From JAJRQY01 sp965224435 (GTDB lineage: Bacteria; Actinomycetota; Acidimicrobiia; Acidimicrobiales; SZUA-35), in the NCBI GenBank assembly GCA_965224435.1, contig OZ245048.1, positions 2,418,001 through 2,482,000 of the forward strand: a stretch of DNA of 64,000 bases. The letters are read 5' to 3'. Below are positions 51,695 to 60,595 of the stretch, piece by piece. Each line of letters starts with the position of its first letter. The first letter of the stretch is position 1. The position numbers and the translations under genes are program-made. Under the pieces are notes generated by a model, which searched no databases, had not been told where the DNA came from, and saw nothing but the letters and a program-made list of their open reading frames with translations.

Positions 51695-52431
51695 GTGCCG
51701 CCACGCCACGTCTTGACGCTCGATGGTTCCATCGCTGCTCAAGCGGCTGGCTGCGTGTTTGATCACCAGCTCAGCGACCTCTTCCATCGAGGCGTCGATG
51801 CCTTCTTGTTGCAGCGAGGTAACGCCTTTGTCAGTGATCCCACAAGGGATCATGTGCTTGAACCAATCCATGTCAACATTCACATTGAGAGCGAATCCGT
51901 GCATGGAACGTCCGCGTGAAAGACGAACACCGATAGCGGCGATCTTTCTCGGATTATCTCCTTGAGTACGTCCAGCCAGACTCCGGGTTCTTTGTGCAGC
52001 CGGCTTGCCTCCAGACCAAGATCGGCCAAGGTGTTGATCACGACTTGTTCCACGGAGTTCACATAGGCGACGGTGTCAGCCATGCCGCCACCACGTCGAC
52101 CCGGAACGTTCATGATGGGATACCCCACCAGTTGGCCTGGGCCGTGGAAGGTAACATCCCCTCCCCGGTTGGCCTGATGGAGTTCTGCACCAATAGCTGT
52201 CGGATCAATCAATAGGTGCTGAGCCTTGGCCCGAATTCCCATGGTGTACACCGGCGGGTGCTCCAGCAGGAGCAAGTGATCGTCGCTTCCGGCAAACAGT
52301 TGTTGCTGCAGATCCAATGCCTCGGCGTAAGGAACGCGGCCGAGCCAGCGAGCCCGTAGGGGAGTTCCCTGCAATGGCTCGATGTCCGTAGTTACTGATA
52401 AGGATGGGCTTGTCGTCTCCGCCAGGGTCAC
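51695..52431 (-). pseudogene. lipB: Octanoyltransferase LipB interrupted by a frameshift
   Basis: GTG start at 52431 with AGG upstream, 11 bases after the E2 stop. The first part (NRGGDVTFHGPGQLVGYPI, PGVWLDV) is normal LipB. After LKE near 51960 the frame goes wrong (IIRERSPLSVF) and stops at 51880. The expected continuation is in another frame: NPRKIAAIGVRLSRGRS then MHGFALNV and IPCGITDKGVTS, which carries both the catalytic Lys and Cys. The shift lies within 51953-51963 (CTCAAGGAGATAATCCG), equivalent to two extra bases or one missing. As read, the upstream product cannot be active. It may be a sequencing error, a real mutation, or a -1 recoding site. Confidence 0.85.
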
Positions 52432-52442
52432 GTCTTACCTAT

Positions 52443-53891
52443 CTAGATGAGCTCGGATGTCCAGTCCCGAGTCTCAATGATTTCACGGACCCGGGCTAGG
52501 AATGCGGCGGCGTAAGCACCGTCGATTGCTCGGTGATCCCAGGCCATCGCCAAGACTCCAACGGAGTGAATTCCGATGCTCTCGTTGCCAAAGGCGTCCT
52601 TGATGACGACTGGCTTGCGCTTCACTGCATCGGTGGACAAGATGGCAACCTGTGGCTGATTGATGATCGGGAACTGCATCATCGTTCCATAGCTACCGGC
52701 ATTGGTCAGGGTGAAAGTACCACCGCTTAGCTCGTCAGGTGAGAGCTGCTTAGAGCGAGCTCGCCGGGCGACGTCGGCAATATCGCGGGCGACCATCCGC
52801 ATGCGCTTGCCATCGATGTCTTTGACCACAGGAGCAAGAAGACCCTGGAAGTCAAGATCAACAGCAACAGCCATGTTCACATAATTGTGAACGATCAGTT
52901 CGCCATCACCAATGGAGGCGTTGAGGTGAGGATATTCGCGGAGGGCATCGACCACCGCTCGGGTGATGAAGGGCAGATAGGTGAGGCTGAAACCTTCCTG
53001 TTCCTTGAATGACTCTCCGTTGGCCTTTCGGACCTGTTCAACACCTTCGTAGTCGATCTCAACAGCAGTCAGTGTGTGAGGTGCCACCGACTTTGACATG
53101 ACCATGTGTTCACCGGTGCGGAGCCGGATATTGGAGAGCGGTACGACGGTATCTCGAGCACCGACCTGGGCGGGAGGTGCAGCGATCGGTGCCGCCACTG
53201 GAGGAGCCGGGGGCGCCGGGATCGGGGCAACTGGGGCAGGAGCCGCTGGGGCAGGAACCGCTGGAGAAGGAGCGGTTGGAGCAGGAGCGGTTGGAGCAGG
53301 AGCGGCTGCTACCGCCGCTGGTGCCAACTGGTTCGATTCGATGTAGCGCTGAACGTCGTCACGACTGACCCGACCGCCCAGTCCTGTTCCCTGAATCTGA
53401 TCGATATCAATGGAGTACTCATTCACCAGACGCCGCACGACGGGAGAGAGCACCTTGCTGGTCGTCGATGATGCGGGTGCAGGGCTTGCCGAGGCAGGAG
53501 GAATCGGAGCGGCCGCGACCGGAGCGGAATCTGCTGCAGGTGCAGGTGCAGGTGCAGGTGGCGGAGCGGCTGGAGCGGGAGTGGCGGCGACCGGAGCCGG
53601 CTCCGGAGCGGGTGCCGGCGCCTCAGCAGGTGCCGGGGTTTCGGGGGTGGCTTCGGCACCATCGCCGACTCGGGCTAGGACCGTTCCGACATCGACCGTG
53701 TCGCCTTCAGGCACCAGGATCTCGCTGATGGTTCCGGCTACCGGAGACGGAACCTCGGTATCGACCTTGTCGGTTGATACCTCAAAGAGCACTTCGTCAA
53801 CGGCGATTGATTCGCCGACTTCCTTGAACCAGCGGGTGATTGTTCCCTCGGTTACGGTCTCGCCCAGCTGGGGCATTTCAATCTCGGCCAC
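52443..53891 (-). CDS. sucB: 2-oxoacid dehydrogenase E2, dihydrolipoamide acyltransferase
   Basis: 482 residues. A single lipoyl domain (1-78) with the lipoyl Lys in EVSTDKVDTEVPSP; a very long Ala/Pro linker; the E1/E3-binding domain (about 145-182: VLSPVVRRLVNEYSIDIDQIQGTGLGGRVSRDDV); a second Ala/Pro linker; then the catalytic acyltransferase domain ending in DHRAIDGAYAAAFL with the active His. It forms the core of the pyruvate and/or 2-oxoglutarate dehydrogenase complex. In Actinobacteria one E2 often serves AceE, and aceE is 4 kb away. The symbol is provisional (dlaT or aceF are equally apt). It is downstream of lpd and upstream of lipB. Confidence 0.93.
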   Translation of the reverse strand: MAEIEMPQLGETVTEGTITRWFKEVGESIAVDEVLFEVSTDKVDTEVPSPVAGTISEILVPEGDTVDVGTVLARVGDGAEATPETPAPAEAPAPAPEPAPVAATPAPAAPPPAPAPAPAADSAPVAAAPIPPASASPAPASSTTSKVLSPVVRRLVNEYSIDIDQIQGTGLGGRVSRDDVQRYIESNQLAPAAVAAAPAPTAPAPTAPSPAVPAPAAPAPVAPIPAPPAPPVAAPIAAPPAQVGARDTVVPLSNIRLRTGEHMVMSKSVAPHTLTAVEIDYEGVEQVRKANGESFKEQEGFSLTYLPFITRAVVDALREYPHLNASIGDGELIVHNYVNMAVAVDLDFQGLLAPVVKDIDGKRMRMVARDIADVARRARSKQLSPDELSGGTFTLTNAGSYGTMMQFPIINQPQVAILSTDAVKRKPVVIKDAFGNESIGIHSVGVLAMAWDHRAIDGAYAAAFLARVREIIETRDWTSELI

Positions 53892-53959
53892 GTTGAGGTG
53901 TGCTCCTGAAGTGTTTGTGCGGGTCTGAACTAGATCTAGATCTTGCGGACAGAAGAGAA

Positions 53960-55375
53960 CTATCCATGAAGGGATCGCCCAGTTAGGGCCATCACACTCT
54001 CACCAAAAAGCTCACTGATTGTTGGATGCGGTTGAATGAATTGGGCCACTTCGGATGCAGTGGCCTCCCAGTTGACGGCCAGATAGCCCTGACCGAGCTG
54101 TTCGGTTACCCAAGGGCCTACAAGATGAACACCGAGGATGACCCCACCAGTTCCATCCGCCTGCTTCTCAGCGACAATCTTGACCAGGCCATCGGTTTCG
54201 CCGACGATCATGGCTCTGGAGTTTCCGGCATAGCGATGCTTGGACACGATCACGTCATAGCCGGCGTCCATGGCTTCTTGTTCCGTCAGCCCGGCGAAAG
54301 CCACTTCGGGTTGGCAATAAATGCACCACGGAAGCTTGTCATAGGCGATCGGAACTGGATCCTCACCAAGAATGTCGGTGATAGCGACTATGGCCTCCAT
54401 GAAACCGGCATGCGCGAGCTGAGCGGTATCGATGACATCACCAATCGCCCAAACACCATCAACATTGGTTCGACAGTTCTGGTCCGCACCAATGAAGCCG
54501 CGATCATCGACCGCCACCTCGGTGTTGGCTAATCCGAGGGTCTCGGAGAACGGTCGGCGGCCAATGGAGACAACCACGGTGTCAGCGGTGACCTGCTCGC
54601 CCTCGCCAAAGGACACGGTGACCCCGTCGGGTCCAGTGGTCTGGCCACTCACCATCACACCGTCGCGGATCTTGATGCCGCGTTTCTTGAAGTTTCGTTC
54701 AACGACCTTGATCAGATCTCGGTCGCAATTGACCAGGATGCTGGGCGCTGCTTCCAAGATGGTTACATCGGTGCCAAGGTCGGCCATCATCGATGCGAAC
54801 TCAACACCGATGGCGCCGCCACCGATGACAATCGCGGACTTTGGCAGTTCGGGGATGGAGAGCATCTCGTCCGATGTCACGATGTGCTGGGAATCGATGG
54901 GGAAGCCAGGAATAGTTCGTGGCACAGAACCGGCCGCCAGGATGACTGAATCGCCGGTAACGGTCTGCTCACCAGATGACCCTCCAGCAACGATGACGGA
55001 CCGGTGGTCCGGGCTCAACGTTCCGGTGCCATCAAGAATGGTCACCTTGCGATTTTTTAGAAGGCCGGTAACACCACCAACGAGCTTGTCGATGATTCCC
55101 TGCTTGCGGTCCATGGTGACTGACCAGTCAATGCCTTGTGCCTCTGCCAAGACACCAAAATCACCGGCATGATTGATGACCCGCTGAATGGCCGCAGTCT
55201 CTAAGAGTTCCTTGGCCGGAATGCATCCGACATTTAGGCAGGTTCCGCCCAGCTTGTGTCGTTCAATCAGCGCAATATTGAGACCGGCAGATGCGCCATA
55301 GAGGGCGGCGCCATAGCCAGCAGGGCCGCCGCCAATAATGACCACGTCGAAATGTTGGTTGGTCAGTAGAACCAC
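53960..55375 (-). CDS. lpd: Dihydrolipoyl dehydrogenase (E3)
   Basis: 471 residues. FAD motif VVIIGGGPAGYGAALYGA, redox disulfide GGTCLNVGCIPAKELLE, NAD motif VIGGGAIGVEFASMM, and the catalytic His-Glu pair in QPHPTISELFGESV. It reoxidises the dihydrolipoyl group of E2, reducing NAD+. Start problem: GGAGG (minus strand, 55376-55380) abuts the GTG listed here; a CTG at 55366 would have normal spacing (eight bases) and begins LTNQHFDVVIIGG, so a rare CTG start is possible. It heads the operon lpd-E2-lipB-lipA. Confidence 0.94.
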   Translation of the reverse strand: MVLLTNQHFDVVIIGGGPAGYGAALYGASAGLNIALIERHKLGGTCLNVGCIPAKELLETAAIQRVINHAGDFGVLAEAQGIDWSVTMDRKQGIIDKLVGGVTGLLKNRKVTILDGTGTLSPDHRSVIVAGGSSGEQTVTGDSVILAAGSVPRTIPGFPIDSQHIVTSDEMLSIPELPKSAIVIGGGAIGVEFASMMADLGTDVTILEAAPSILVNCDRDLIKVVERNFKKRGIKIRDGVMVSGQTTGPDGVTVSFGEGEQVTADTVVVSIGRRPFSETLGLANTEVAVDDRGFIGADQNCRTNVDGVWAIGDVIDTAQLAHAGFMEAIVAITDILGEDPVPIAYDKLPWCIYCQPEVAFAGLTEQEAMDAGYDVIVSKHRYAGNSRAMIVGETDGLVKIVAEKQADGTGGVILGVHLVGPWVTEQLGQGYLAVNWEATASEVAQFIQPHPTISELFGESVMALTGRSLHG

Positions 55376-55734
55376 CTCCGAGAACGGTTTGTGTCGGGCG
55401 ATCCTACCTCGGCCAAGCGGCTCCGTCGGGTGATCTCAACTTCTTTCACACAACCATCGTCGCCAACGGCGGACTGCCACCCAGTTCTACTACCGAGGGT
55501 GACGACCCACCATCGTGAGTGGTGACTTCGGGGGAACTGTGCTCAGAGTGGCCCTAGAAAAAGAATGTGACCTGGATGGCGAAGGCACCCAGGATGGCAA
55601 CTCCACATATAAGCGACAGCATCATCAGCATCCGAGTACTCACACGTCAAATGCTACCCCATCGCAACAGAGCCGTGGAAGCCGCACCAAAACATAGAAC
55701 TACATTTCTGCAAATCCGGGCCGATAGTAATGCC
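55376..55734. other. 359-base gap with one tiny ORF
   Basis: Intergenic between lpd (minus) and the acidic protein gene (plus). Apart from the 29-codon membrane ORF at 55554-55643 and promoter-like ATAGT just before 55735, I see no repeats, RNA gene or riboswitch. Confidence 0.5.
55554..55643 (-). CDS. Possible 29-aa single-helix membrane protein
   Basis: A GTG-started frame (in-frame TGA just upstream) encodes STRMLMMLSLICGVAILGAFAIQ followed by VTFFF and a TAG: a short positively charged N-terminus and one unbroken membrane helix. Tiny single-helix proteins of this kind are common and usually missed. No ribosome site is visible, so this is tentative. Confidence 0.4.
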   Translation of the reverse strand: MSTRMLMMLSLICGVAILGAFAIQVTFFF

Positions 55735-56697
55735 ATGGGTCTGTTCAAACTCAAAAAAAGCGGTCAAGACAAGACGGGCGAAAGCGGAAACGTTGACGAC
55801 TGGCTGAAGACAATCGATGAGGATGCCGAGAACGCAGCCATGTCGCCGAAAGAGACCTCCGGGCTCGCTCCGATCACTGGAGTCGACTCCCCATTCGAAG
55901 GCGCGTCGGTAGAGGCCACACCACCACCACCTGATTCTTCTGGCGCAACGCTTCCCGCTCCAGCACCTATTCCTCCGACAGCTTCGGACCAGACGTCACC
56001 AGCACCAGCGGCCGACATAGCCGCCACGTCGGACATCGCCGAAGCCGGGTGGCACCTTCCAAACCTCGGGGCCAACGCCGAAGTAGCTGAAGGGGATCTT
56101 GCTTCTTCGACCCTGCCCGATCTCGGCTTCTCGAACCAGTCATCTTCGGTGTCTCCCCAAGAACCACTTCCTCCGGCTTGGGCATCAAGCCCCGACGCAG
56201 CGGTCGAGGTTGACACCGTGGAGAACACGCGACCGTTCGCTGCTCCTCCCCTTGAAACGGCACCTCCACTCGAGCCAGGTCCTGAGATCGAGTCCAGTAG
56301 CGACGGCATCATTCCCCGCAATATCGACCTCAGTCTCGAAGGCGACCCAGCGGCTGACTATGAGCTTGATGATTTCGGCGTTGTGCTCGACGCTCCCGAT
56401 GACGACCAGGCTCATCCGTTCGAACCGACGGGACTTGCTGGGCGCTCTCGTGGTCGAATCACCGAAACCTCCGGCACAATCAAGGTCCCTGAGGGTGACA
56501 GTGTCGCTACCTTGCTCGCCATCCTGGGACTTGACCGCGACGTGAGCTGGGATGAAGTCAAGCAATCACACGGTGCCCTCATCGCTGACCATCTCGCTGC
56601 AGGCGAATCCGATCCCGAACGGGCTGAGCTAGCTCGCTCGATTCGTCGAGAAATCAACTCGGCATATATTGCCCTGCGTCTTCTCCAGGTCCCATAG
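55735..56697 (+). CDS. Acidic disordered protein with degenerate J-domain-like C-terminus
   Basis: 320 residues from ATG 55735; the longer frame to 55567 is unsupported. A basic start (MGLFKLKKSGQDKTG), then some 230 residues rich in Pro, Ala, Ser, Asp and Glu, surely disordered. The last ~70 residues (LLAILGLDRDVSWDEVKQSHGALIADHLAAGESDP ... INSAYIALRLLQV) follow the helix pattern of a J-domain, LGL-x-W-x-xVK through to NxAYxxL, but with no HPD motif, so it cannot stimulate Hsp70 in the usual way. Function unknown. GATAGT six bases upstream may be a leaderless promoter. Confidence 0.75.
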   Translation: MGLFKLKKSGQDKTGESGNVDDWLKTIDEDAENAAMSPKETSGLAPITGVDSPFEGASVEATPPPPDSSGATLPAPAPIPPTASDQTSPAPAADIAATSDIAEAGWHLPNLGANAEVAEGDLASSTLPDLGFSNQSSSVSPQEPLPPAWASSPDAAVEVDTVENTRPFAAPPLETAPPLEPGPEIESSSDGIIPRNIDLSLEGDPAADYELDDFGVVLDAPDDDQAHPFEPTGLAGRSRGRITETSGTIKVPEGDSVATLLAILGLDRDVSWDEVKQSHGALIADHLAAGESDPERAELARSIRREINSAYIALRLLQVP

Positions 56698-56763
56698 AGG
56701 ATTCCCTCTGGATACTCGCAAGCCGGCTACTGACAGGTCGAGTTCTGGCAGGCCAAGCGAGAC

Positions 56764-57669
56764 TCAATCTTCAATCTGGACAACCGAGAGCCCTGCCTCG
56801 TCCAGCAACAGCGCCGACGGTTGATCATCGACAACGATCGCCCCAACGCTGGCCGCCTGAAGCCAGAGATTTCTGGCTTCGACCGCTTGTCCGGGGCTGG
56901 CAGCGTCACCGGCCAGGGTCACCAGCCAGGCCGCTTGTGCACAAGCCGTGTCAAACCGGGACCGGTCGTCGCTTGGCCAGCCAGTGGCAGGATCAGCAAA
57001 GGGCAGAACAACACCCAGTCGATGACCAGCCTTTAGCGCCAGCTCGGCTGCCTCCAATTCAACACCTCGACGTAAGCCAGAGATGAGAATGTCCTGCGGT
57101 CCTAAGCGGGCAATGGCGTCCGCCAGATCTTTCCGAAGCCCTCGACTCATGCTGTTCGGTCCGATGGCCCAGATGGCGTTCCCGATGGGCCAGGGAACCT
57201 CCACCTGTTCGACGGCCGCTGCTTTTTGGGCACCAGCCAGAATCTCTGACTGCGCGTCACGGGCCTCGACAGCCAGCTGGTCGGCAATCTCGTTGAACTT
57301 GTTTCCCGAATGACCCTTCACCCAGGTGAAACTCAGTTCGTTCTCTCGGTCCAGGTAAAGCTGGATGAGTGGCTCCCACAGATCCTGATTGGCAACCGGC
57401 TTTTTCTGAGAGTTCTTCCAGCCGCGCTTCTTCCATCCTTCAAACCATCGGTCGTTGAAGCACTTGACCACATAGGTCGAGTCCGAAATGACGTTGACCG
57501 GTCCCGGCACCTCGTTCAGGCCTTCGAGAACGGCCTGCACTTCCATCCGCTGATTGGTCGTGTGTTCGGCCCCGCCCTTACCGCTGCGCCCGTCCTCTGT
57601 GACCCACCCCCAGCCACCCGGGCCGGGATTACCCGAGCAGGCACCATCGGTATAGAGATCAACAACCAT
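56764..57669 (-). CDS. rnhA: Ribonuclease HI fused to a SLOG (YpsA-like) domain
   Basis: 301 residues from ATG 57669, with GAGG eight bases upstream. Residues 1-140 are RNase HI with Asp in LYTDGACSGNPG, Glu in NQRMEVQAVLEGL, Asp in VISDSTYVVKC, and His/Asp in VKGHSGNKFNEIAD, so all catalytic residues are present; it should cut RNA in RNA/DNA hybrids. Residues ~160-301 are extra: ISGLRRGVELEAAELALKAG, VVLPFADPATGWPSDDRSRF, VEARNLWLQAASVGAIVVDD. This order (Gly-Gly turn, PF...W, RN-x-W, then a hydrophobic strand) matches YpsA/DUF1273-type SLOG nucleotide-binding domains. Converges with the acidic-protein gene. Confidence 0.9.
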   Translation of the reverse strand: MVVDLYTDGACSGNPGPGGWGWVTEDGRSGKGGAEHTTNQRMEVQAVLEGLNEVPGPVNVISDSTYVVKCFNDRWFEGWKKRGWKNSQKKPVANQDLWEPLIQLYLDRENELSFTWVKGHSGNKFNEIADQLAVEARDAQSEILAGAQKAAAVEQVEVPWPIGNAIWAIGPNSMSRGLRKDLADAIARLGPQDILISGLRRGVELEAAELALKAGHRLGVVLPFADPATGWPSDDRSRFDTACAQAAWLVTLAGDAASPGQAVEARNLWLQAASVGAIVVDDQPSALLLDEAGLSVVQIED

Positions 57670-57785
57670 GAGCTCGCCTCAATTTCCGATGTCGGGCGGC
57701 CAGCCTAGAGCTGCCTCGCAGCTACTAACCCGTTGACTCCTGAATCATCGTCAGATCCGACGTTTAGTTGGGGCACACTAGCGGG

Positions 57786-60479
57786 ATGACATTTGATGGT
57801 TTCTTGAGCCAACTCCCCGACATCGATCCGGACGAGACAACCGAATGGTTGGAGTCCTTAGAGGCTGTCACCGAAAGCACCGGCAAGACCCGAGCCCGCT
57901 ATCTGCTTGGTCGGCTCAACGAACGAGCTCGTGAGCTTCACCTTGGCAACCCGAAGGCCATTACCTCCGACTATGTCAACACCATCCCGACCGAGCAACA
58001 GCCGTTCTTCCCTGGGGACGAGTTCCTAGAACGACGCATCCGATCATTCATTCGCTGGAACGCGGCGGCCATGGTGGTCCGAGCGAACAAGAAGGCCGAT
58101 GGAATCGGCGGTCACCTGTCTTCCTTTGCCTCCTCCGCCTCACTGTATGAAGTCGGTTTCAACCACTTTTTCCGAGGCAAGGAAAATGGCACACCGGGCG
58201 ATGCCGTTTACTTCCAAGGCCATGCCGCCCCAGGCATCTATGCCCGAGCCTTCATGGAGGGCCGTCTCAGCGAAGACACGCTGGACAACTTCCGCATGGA
58301 AGTCGGCGGAGGTGGACTATCCAGCTATCCACATCCTCGACTCATGCCAGATTTCTGGGAGTACCCGACCGTCTCCATGGGACTGGGCCCCATCAACTCG
58401 CTCTATCACGCCCGCTTCCTGAAGTATCTCCAGAACCGTCACATTGAGGACACCGACCAGTCACGAGTTTGGGCCTTCATCGGCGACGGCGAGTGCGACG
58501 AGCCAGAAACCCTTGGTTCCATTTCCTTGGCTGGCCGTCATGGCCTGGACAATCTGACCTGGGTGGTGAACTGCAACCTGCAACGCCTGGACGGTCCGGT
58601 TCGAGGCAACGAGAAAGTCATCCAAGAACTGGAAGGCGTGTTCCGCGGGGCAGGTTGGAACGTCATCAAGGTGGTGTGGGGCGGTCGCTGGGACGAGTTG
58701 TTGCAACGTGATGTCGACGGGGTTTTGCTGAACAAGATGAACTCGACCGTCGATGGTGAGTTCCAGCGTTACGCGGTAGAGACCGGTGCATATATCCGTG
58801 AGAACTTCTTTGGTCCTGACCCTCGCCTGCGGAAGTTAGTGGAGCACCTTTCTGACGATGAACTTCGCGGACTCCCCCGTGGCGGACACGACTACAAGAA
58901 GGTCTACGCCGCTTACAAGGCCGCCGTCGAACACGTTGGGCAACCAACCGTCATTCTGGCGAAGACGGTAAAGGGATGGACTCTTGGGCAAGGATTTGAG
59001 GGGCGCAACGCCACCCACTCGATCAAGAAAATGAGCAAGAAACAGATACTGGAACTGCGCGATCGTCTCCAGCTCCAGGACGACATCTCTGAAGAGATGT
59101 TGGAAGACGGCTTGCCTCCCTATCTGCAACCGGCACCAGATTCTGCTGAGCATCAGTACATGGTTGGCCGTCGCAGGGCCTTGGACGGAGCTGTCCCTCA
59201 CCGTCAAGGAGATGCCATCCGTCGGCCCATACAGATGCCGAGCGACAAGCCCTTCGCCACCTTCATCGAAGGATCGGGAGGTCGAGCGGTCAGCACAACC
59301 ATGGCCTTTACCTCCATGCTTCGGGAGATGATGCGCGAGGATCAATTTGGTGAGCGGGTCGTACCCATCGTGCCCGATGAGGCCCGGACCTTTGGCATGG
59401 ACTCCATGTTTCGCGAGTTCGAGATCTACGCGCCCTTCGGACAGAAGTATGAGCCCGTCGATCACGAGTTGCTGTTGTCCTACAGTGAGAGTGCTACCGG
59501 TCAGTTCTTGGAAGAAGGCATCACGGAGGCTGGATCCATGGCCAGCTGGATTGCTGCGGCGACCAGCTACGCCCACCAGGGTGTGCCAATGGTTCCCTTC
59601 TTCACCTTCTACTCCATGTTTGGGTTCCAACGAGTTGGTGACCTGATCTGGTCAGCTGCAGATTCGCGGGCGCGTGGTTTCTTGATGGGAGCGACCGCTG
59701 GCCGCACGACCCTCATGGGCGAGGGACTACAGCATCAGGACGGACACAGCCTGCTGTTGGCCTCCACCGTTCCCGCCTGCCAAGCCTATGACCCTGCCTT
59801 CGCCTATGAACTCTCGGTCATCATCCAGGACGGCATCAAGCGGATGTACGAAGACAACGAAGACATCTTCTACTACATCACCATCTACAACGAGAACTAT
59901 GACCAGCCAGCAATGCCGGAGGGTTCGACCGAGGGAATCCTTCGGGGCTTGTACCGCTGGGCTGAAAGCCCTGAGGGCTTCGACGCTCGGGCGTCCATCA
60001 TCTTCTCCGGCACATCCCAAGGAGTGGCCCGGGAGGCGCAGACCGAACTGGCCGACCGTTGGGGAGTAGGCGTGGACCTGTGGAGTGCCACCAACTACAA
60101 GCGTCTGCGTGAGGATGCGCTCGAGGTTGAGCGTTGGAACCGACTGCACCCAACCGAGCAAGCTCGTGTCGCTTATGTCACTGAGCAGTTCACCTCACGC
60201 TCAGGACCAGTGGTGGCAGTTAGTGACTTCGTGCGCTCGGTCCCCGAGCAAATTTCACGCTTTGTTCCTCAACGGTTTGCAGTGCTTGGTACCGACGGAA
60301 TGGGTTTGAGCGATACCCGAGAGGCTCTTCGGACCCACTTCGAAACCAATATGGCCAATATCGTGGTCACCGTGTTGGAACAGTTGGTGGCCGAAGGTGT
60401 GCTGGATCGCCAAGCCATTGTCGACGCCATTGCCCACTATGAGCTAGACACCGATGGCCCTGTGCCCTGGGCTATCTAG
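57786..60479 (+). CDS. aceE: Pyruvate dehydrogenase E1, homodimeric type
   Basis: 897 residues from ATG 57786, the full length of AceE. The ThDP motif is in FIGDGECDEPETLGSISLAGRHGLDNLTWVVNCNLQRLDGP; other AceE blocks are SSFASSASLYEVGFNHFF, GHAAPGIYARAFMEGRL, LPRGGHDYKKVYAAYKAA and GEGLQHQDGHSLLLAS. It decarboxylates pyruvate and acetylates the lipoyl group of E2, feeding acetyl-CoA to the TCA cycle. It is divergent from rnhA and separate from the lpd-E2-lip operon but only 4-8 kb away. A hairpin follows the stop codon. Confidence 0.97.
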   Translation: MTFDGFLSQLPDIDPDETTEWLESLEAVTESTGKTRARYLLGRLNERARELHLGNPKAITSDYVNTIPTEQQPFFPGDEFLERRIRSFIRWNAAAMVVRANKKADGIGGHLSSFASSASLYEVGFNHFFRGKENGTPGDAVYFQGHAAPGIYARAFMEGRLSEDTLDNFRMEVGGGGLSSYPHPRLMPDFWEYPTVSMGLGPINSLYHARFLKYLQNRHIEDTDQSRVWAFIGDGECDEPETLGSISLAGRHGLDNLTWVVNCNLQRLDGPVRGNEKVIQELEGVFRGAGWNVIKVVWGGRWDELLQRDVDGVLLNKMNSTVDGEFQRYAVETGAYIRENFFGPDPRLRKLVEHLSDDELRGLPRGGHDYKKVYAAYKAAVEHVGQPTVILAKTVKGWTLGQGFEGRNATHSIKKMSKKQILELRDRLQLQDDISEEMLEDGLPPYLQPAPDSAEHQYMVGRRRALDGAVPHRQGDAIRRPIQMPSDKPFATFIEGSGGRAVSTTMAFTSMLREMMREDQFGERVVPIVPDEARTFGMDSMFREFEIYAPFGQKYEPVDHELLLSYSESATGQFLEEGITEAGSMASWIAAATSYAHQGVPMVPFFTFYSMFGFQRVGDLIWSAADSRARGFLMGATAGRTTLMGEGLQHQDGHSLLLASTVPACQAYDPAFAYELSVIIQDGIKRMYEDNEDIFYYITIYNENYDQPAMPEGSTEGILRGLYRWAESPEGFDARASIIFSGTSQGVAREAQTELADRWGVGVDLWSATNYKRLREDALEVERWNRLHPTEQARVAYVTEQFTSRSGPVVAVSDFVRSVPEQISRFVPQRFAVLGTDGMGLSDTREALRTHFETNMANIVVTVLEQLVAEGVLDRQAIVDAIAHYELDTDGPVPWAI

Positions 60480-60509
60480 AACGTCTTCTCAGCGGTGTCC
60501 TAGACGTTC
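60479..60509 (+). terminator. Hairpin at the aceE stop codon
   Basis: GAACGTCT (60479-60486) and AGACGTTC (60502-60509) form a perfect 8-base stem with a 15-base loop, starting on the last base of the stop codon. No U-run follows. Confidence 0.5.
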
Positions 60510-60523
60510 ATCCTGAAAGGGTC

Positions 60524-60553
60524 TCGACAAAGCTATACCTGTTGTCGTAGTAT
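60524..60553 (+). promoter_or_regulatory. Candidate promoter of the diiron protein gene
   Basis: TCGACA (60524-60529, five of six to TTGACA) and TAGTAT (60548-60553) are separated by 18 bases. The predicted leader is about 110 bases, unusual for this window, and contains the palindrome at 60574. Confidence 0.45.
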
Positions 60554-60573
60554 CTGCCTTACAGCGTCAGTCA

Positions 60574-60595
60574 GTCAGAAGCGATCGCCTCTGAC
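60574..60595 (+). promoter_or_regulatory. 22-base palindrome in the leader of the diiron protein gene
   Basis: GTCAGA-A-GCGATCGC-C-TCTGAC is symmetric over 22 bases with one mismatched pair. It starts about 21 bases past the candidate -10 box, a position where a dimeric repressor would block transcription; it could also fold as an RNA hairpin. Confidence 0.55.
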
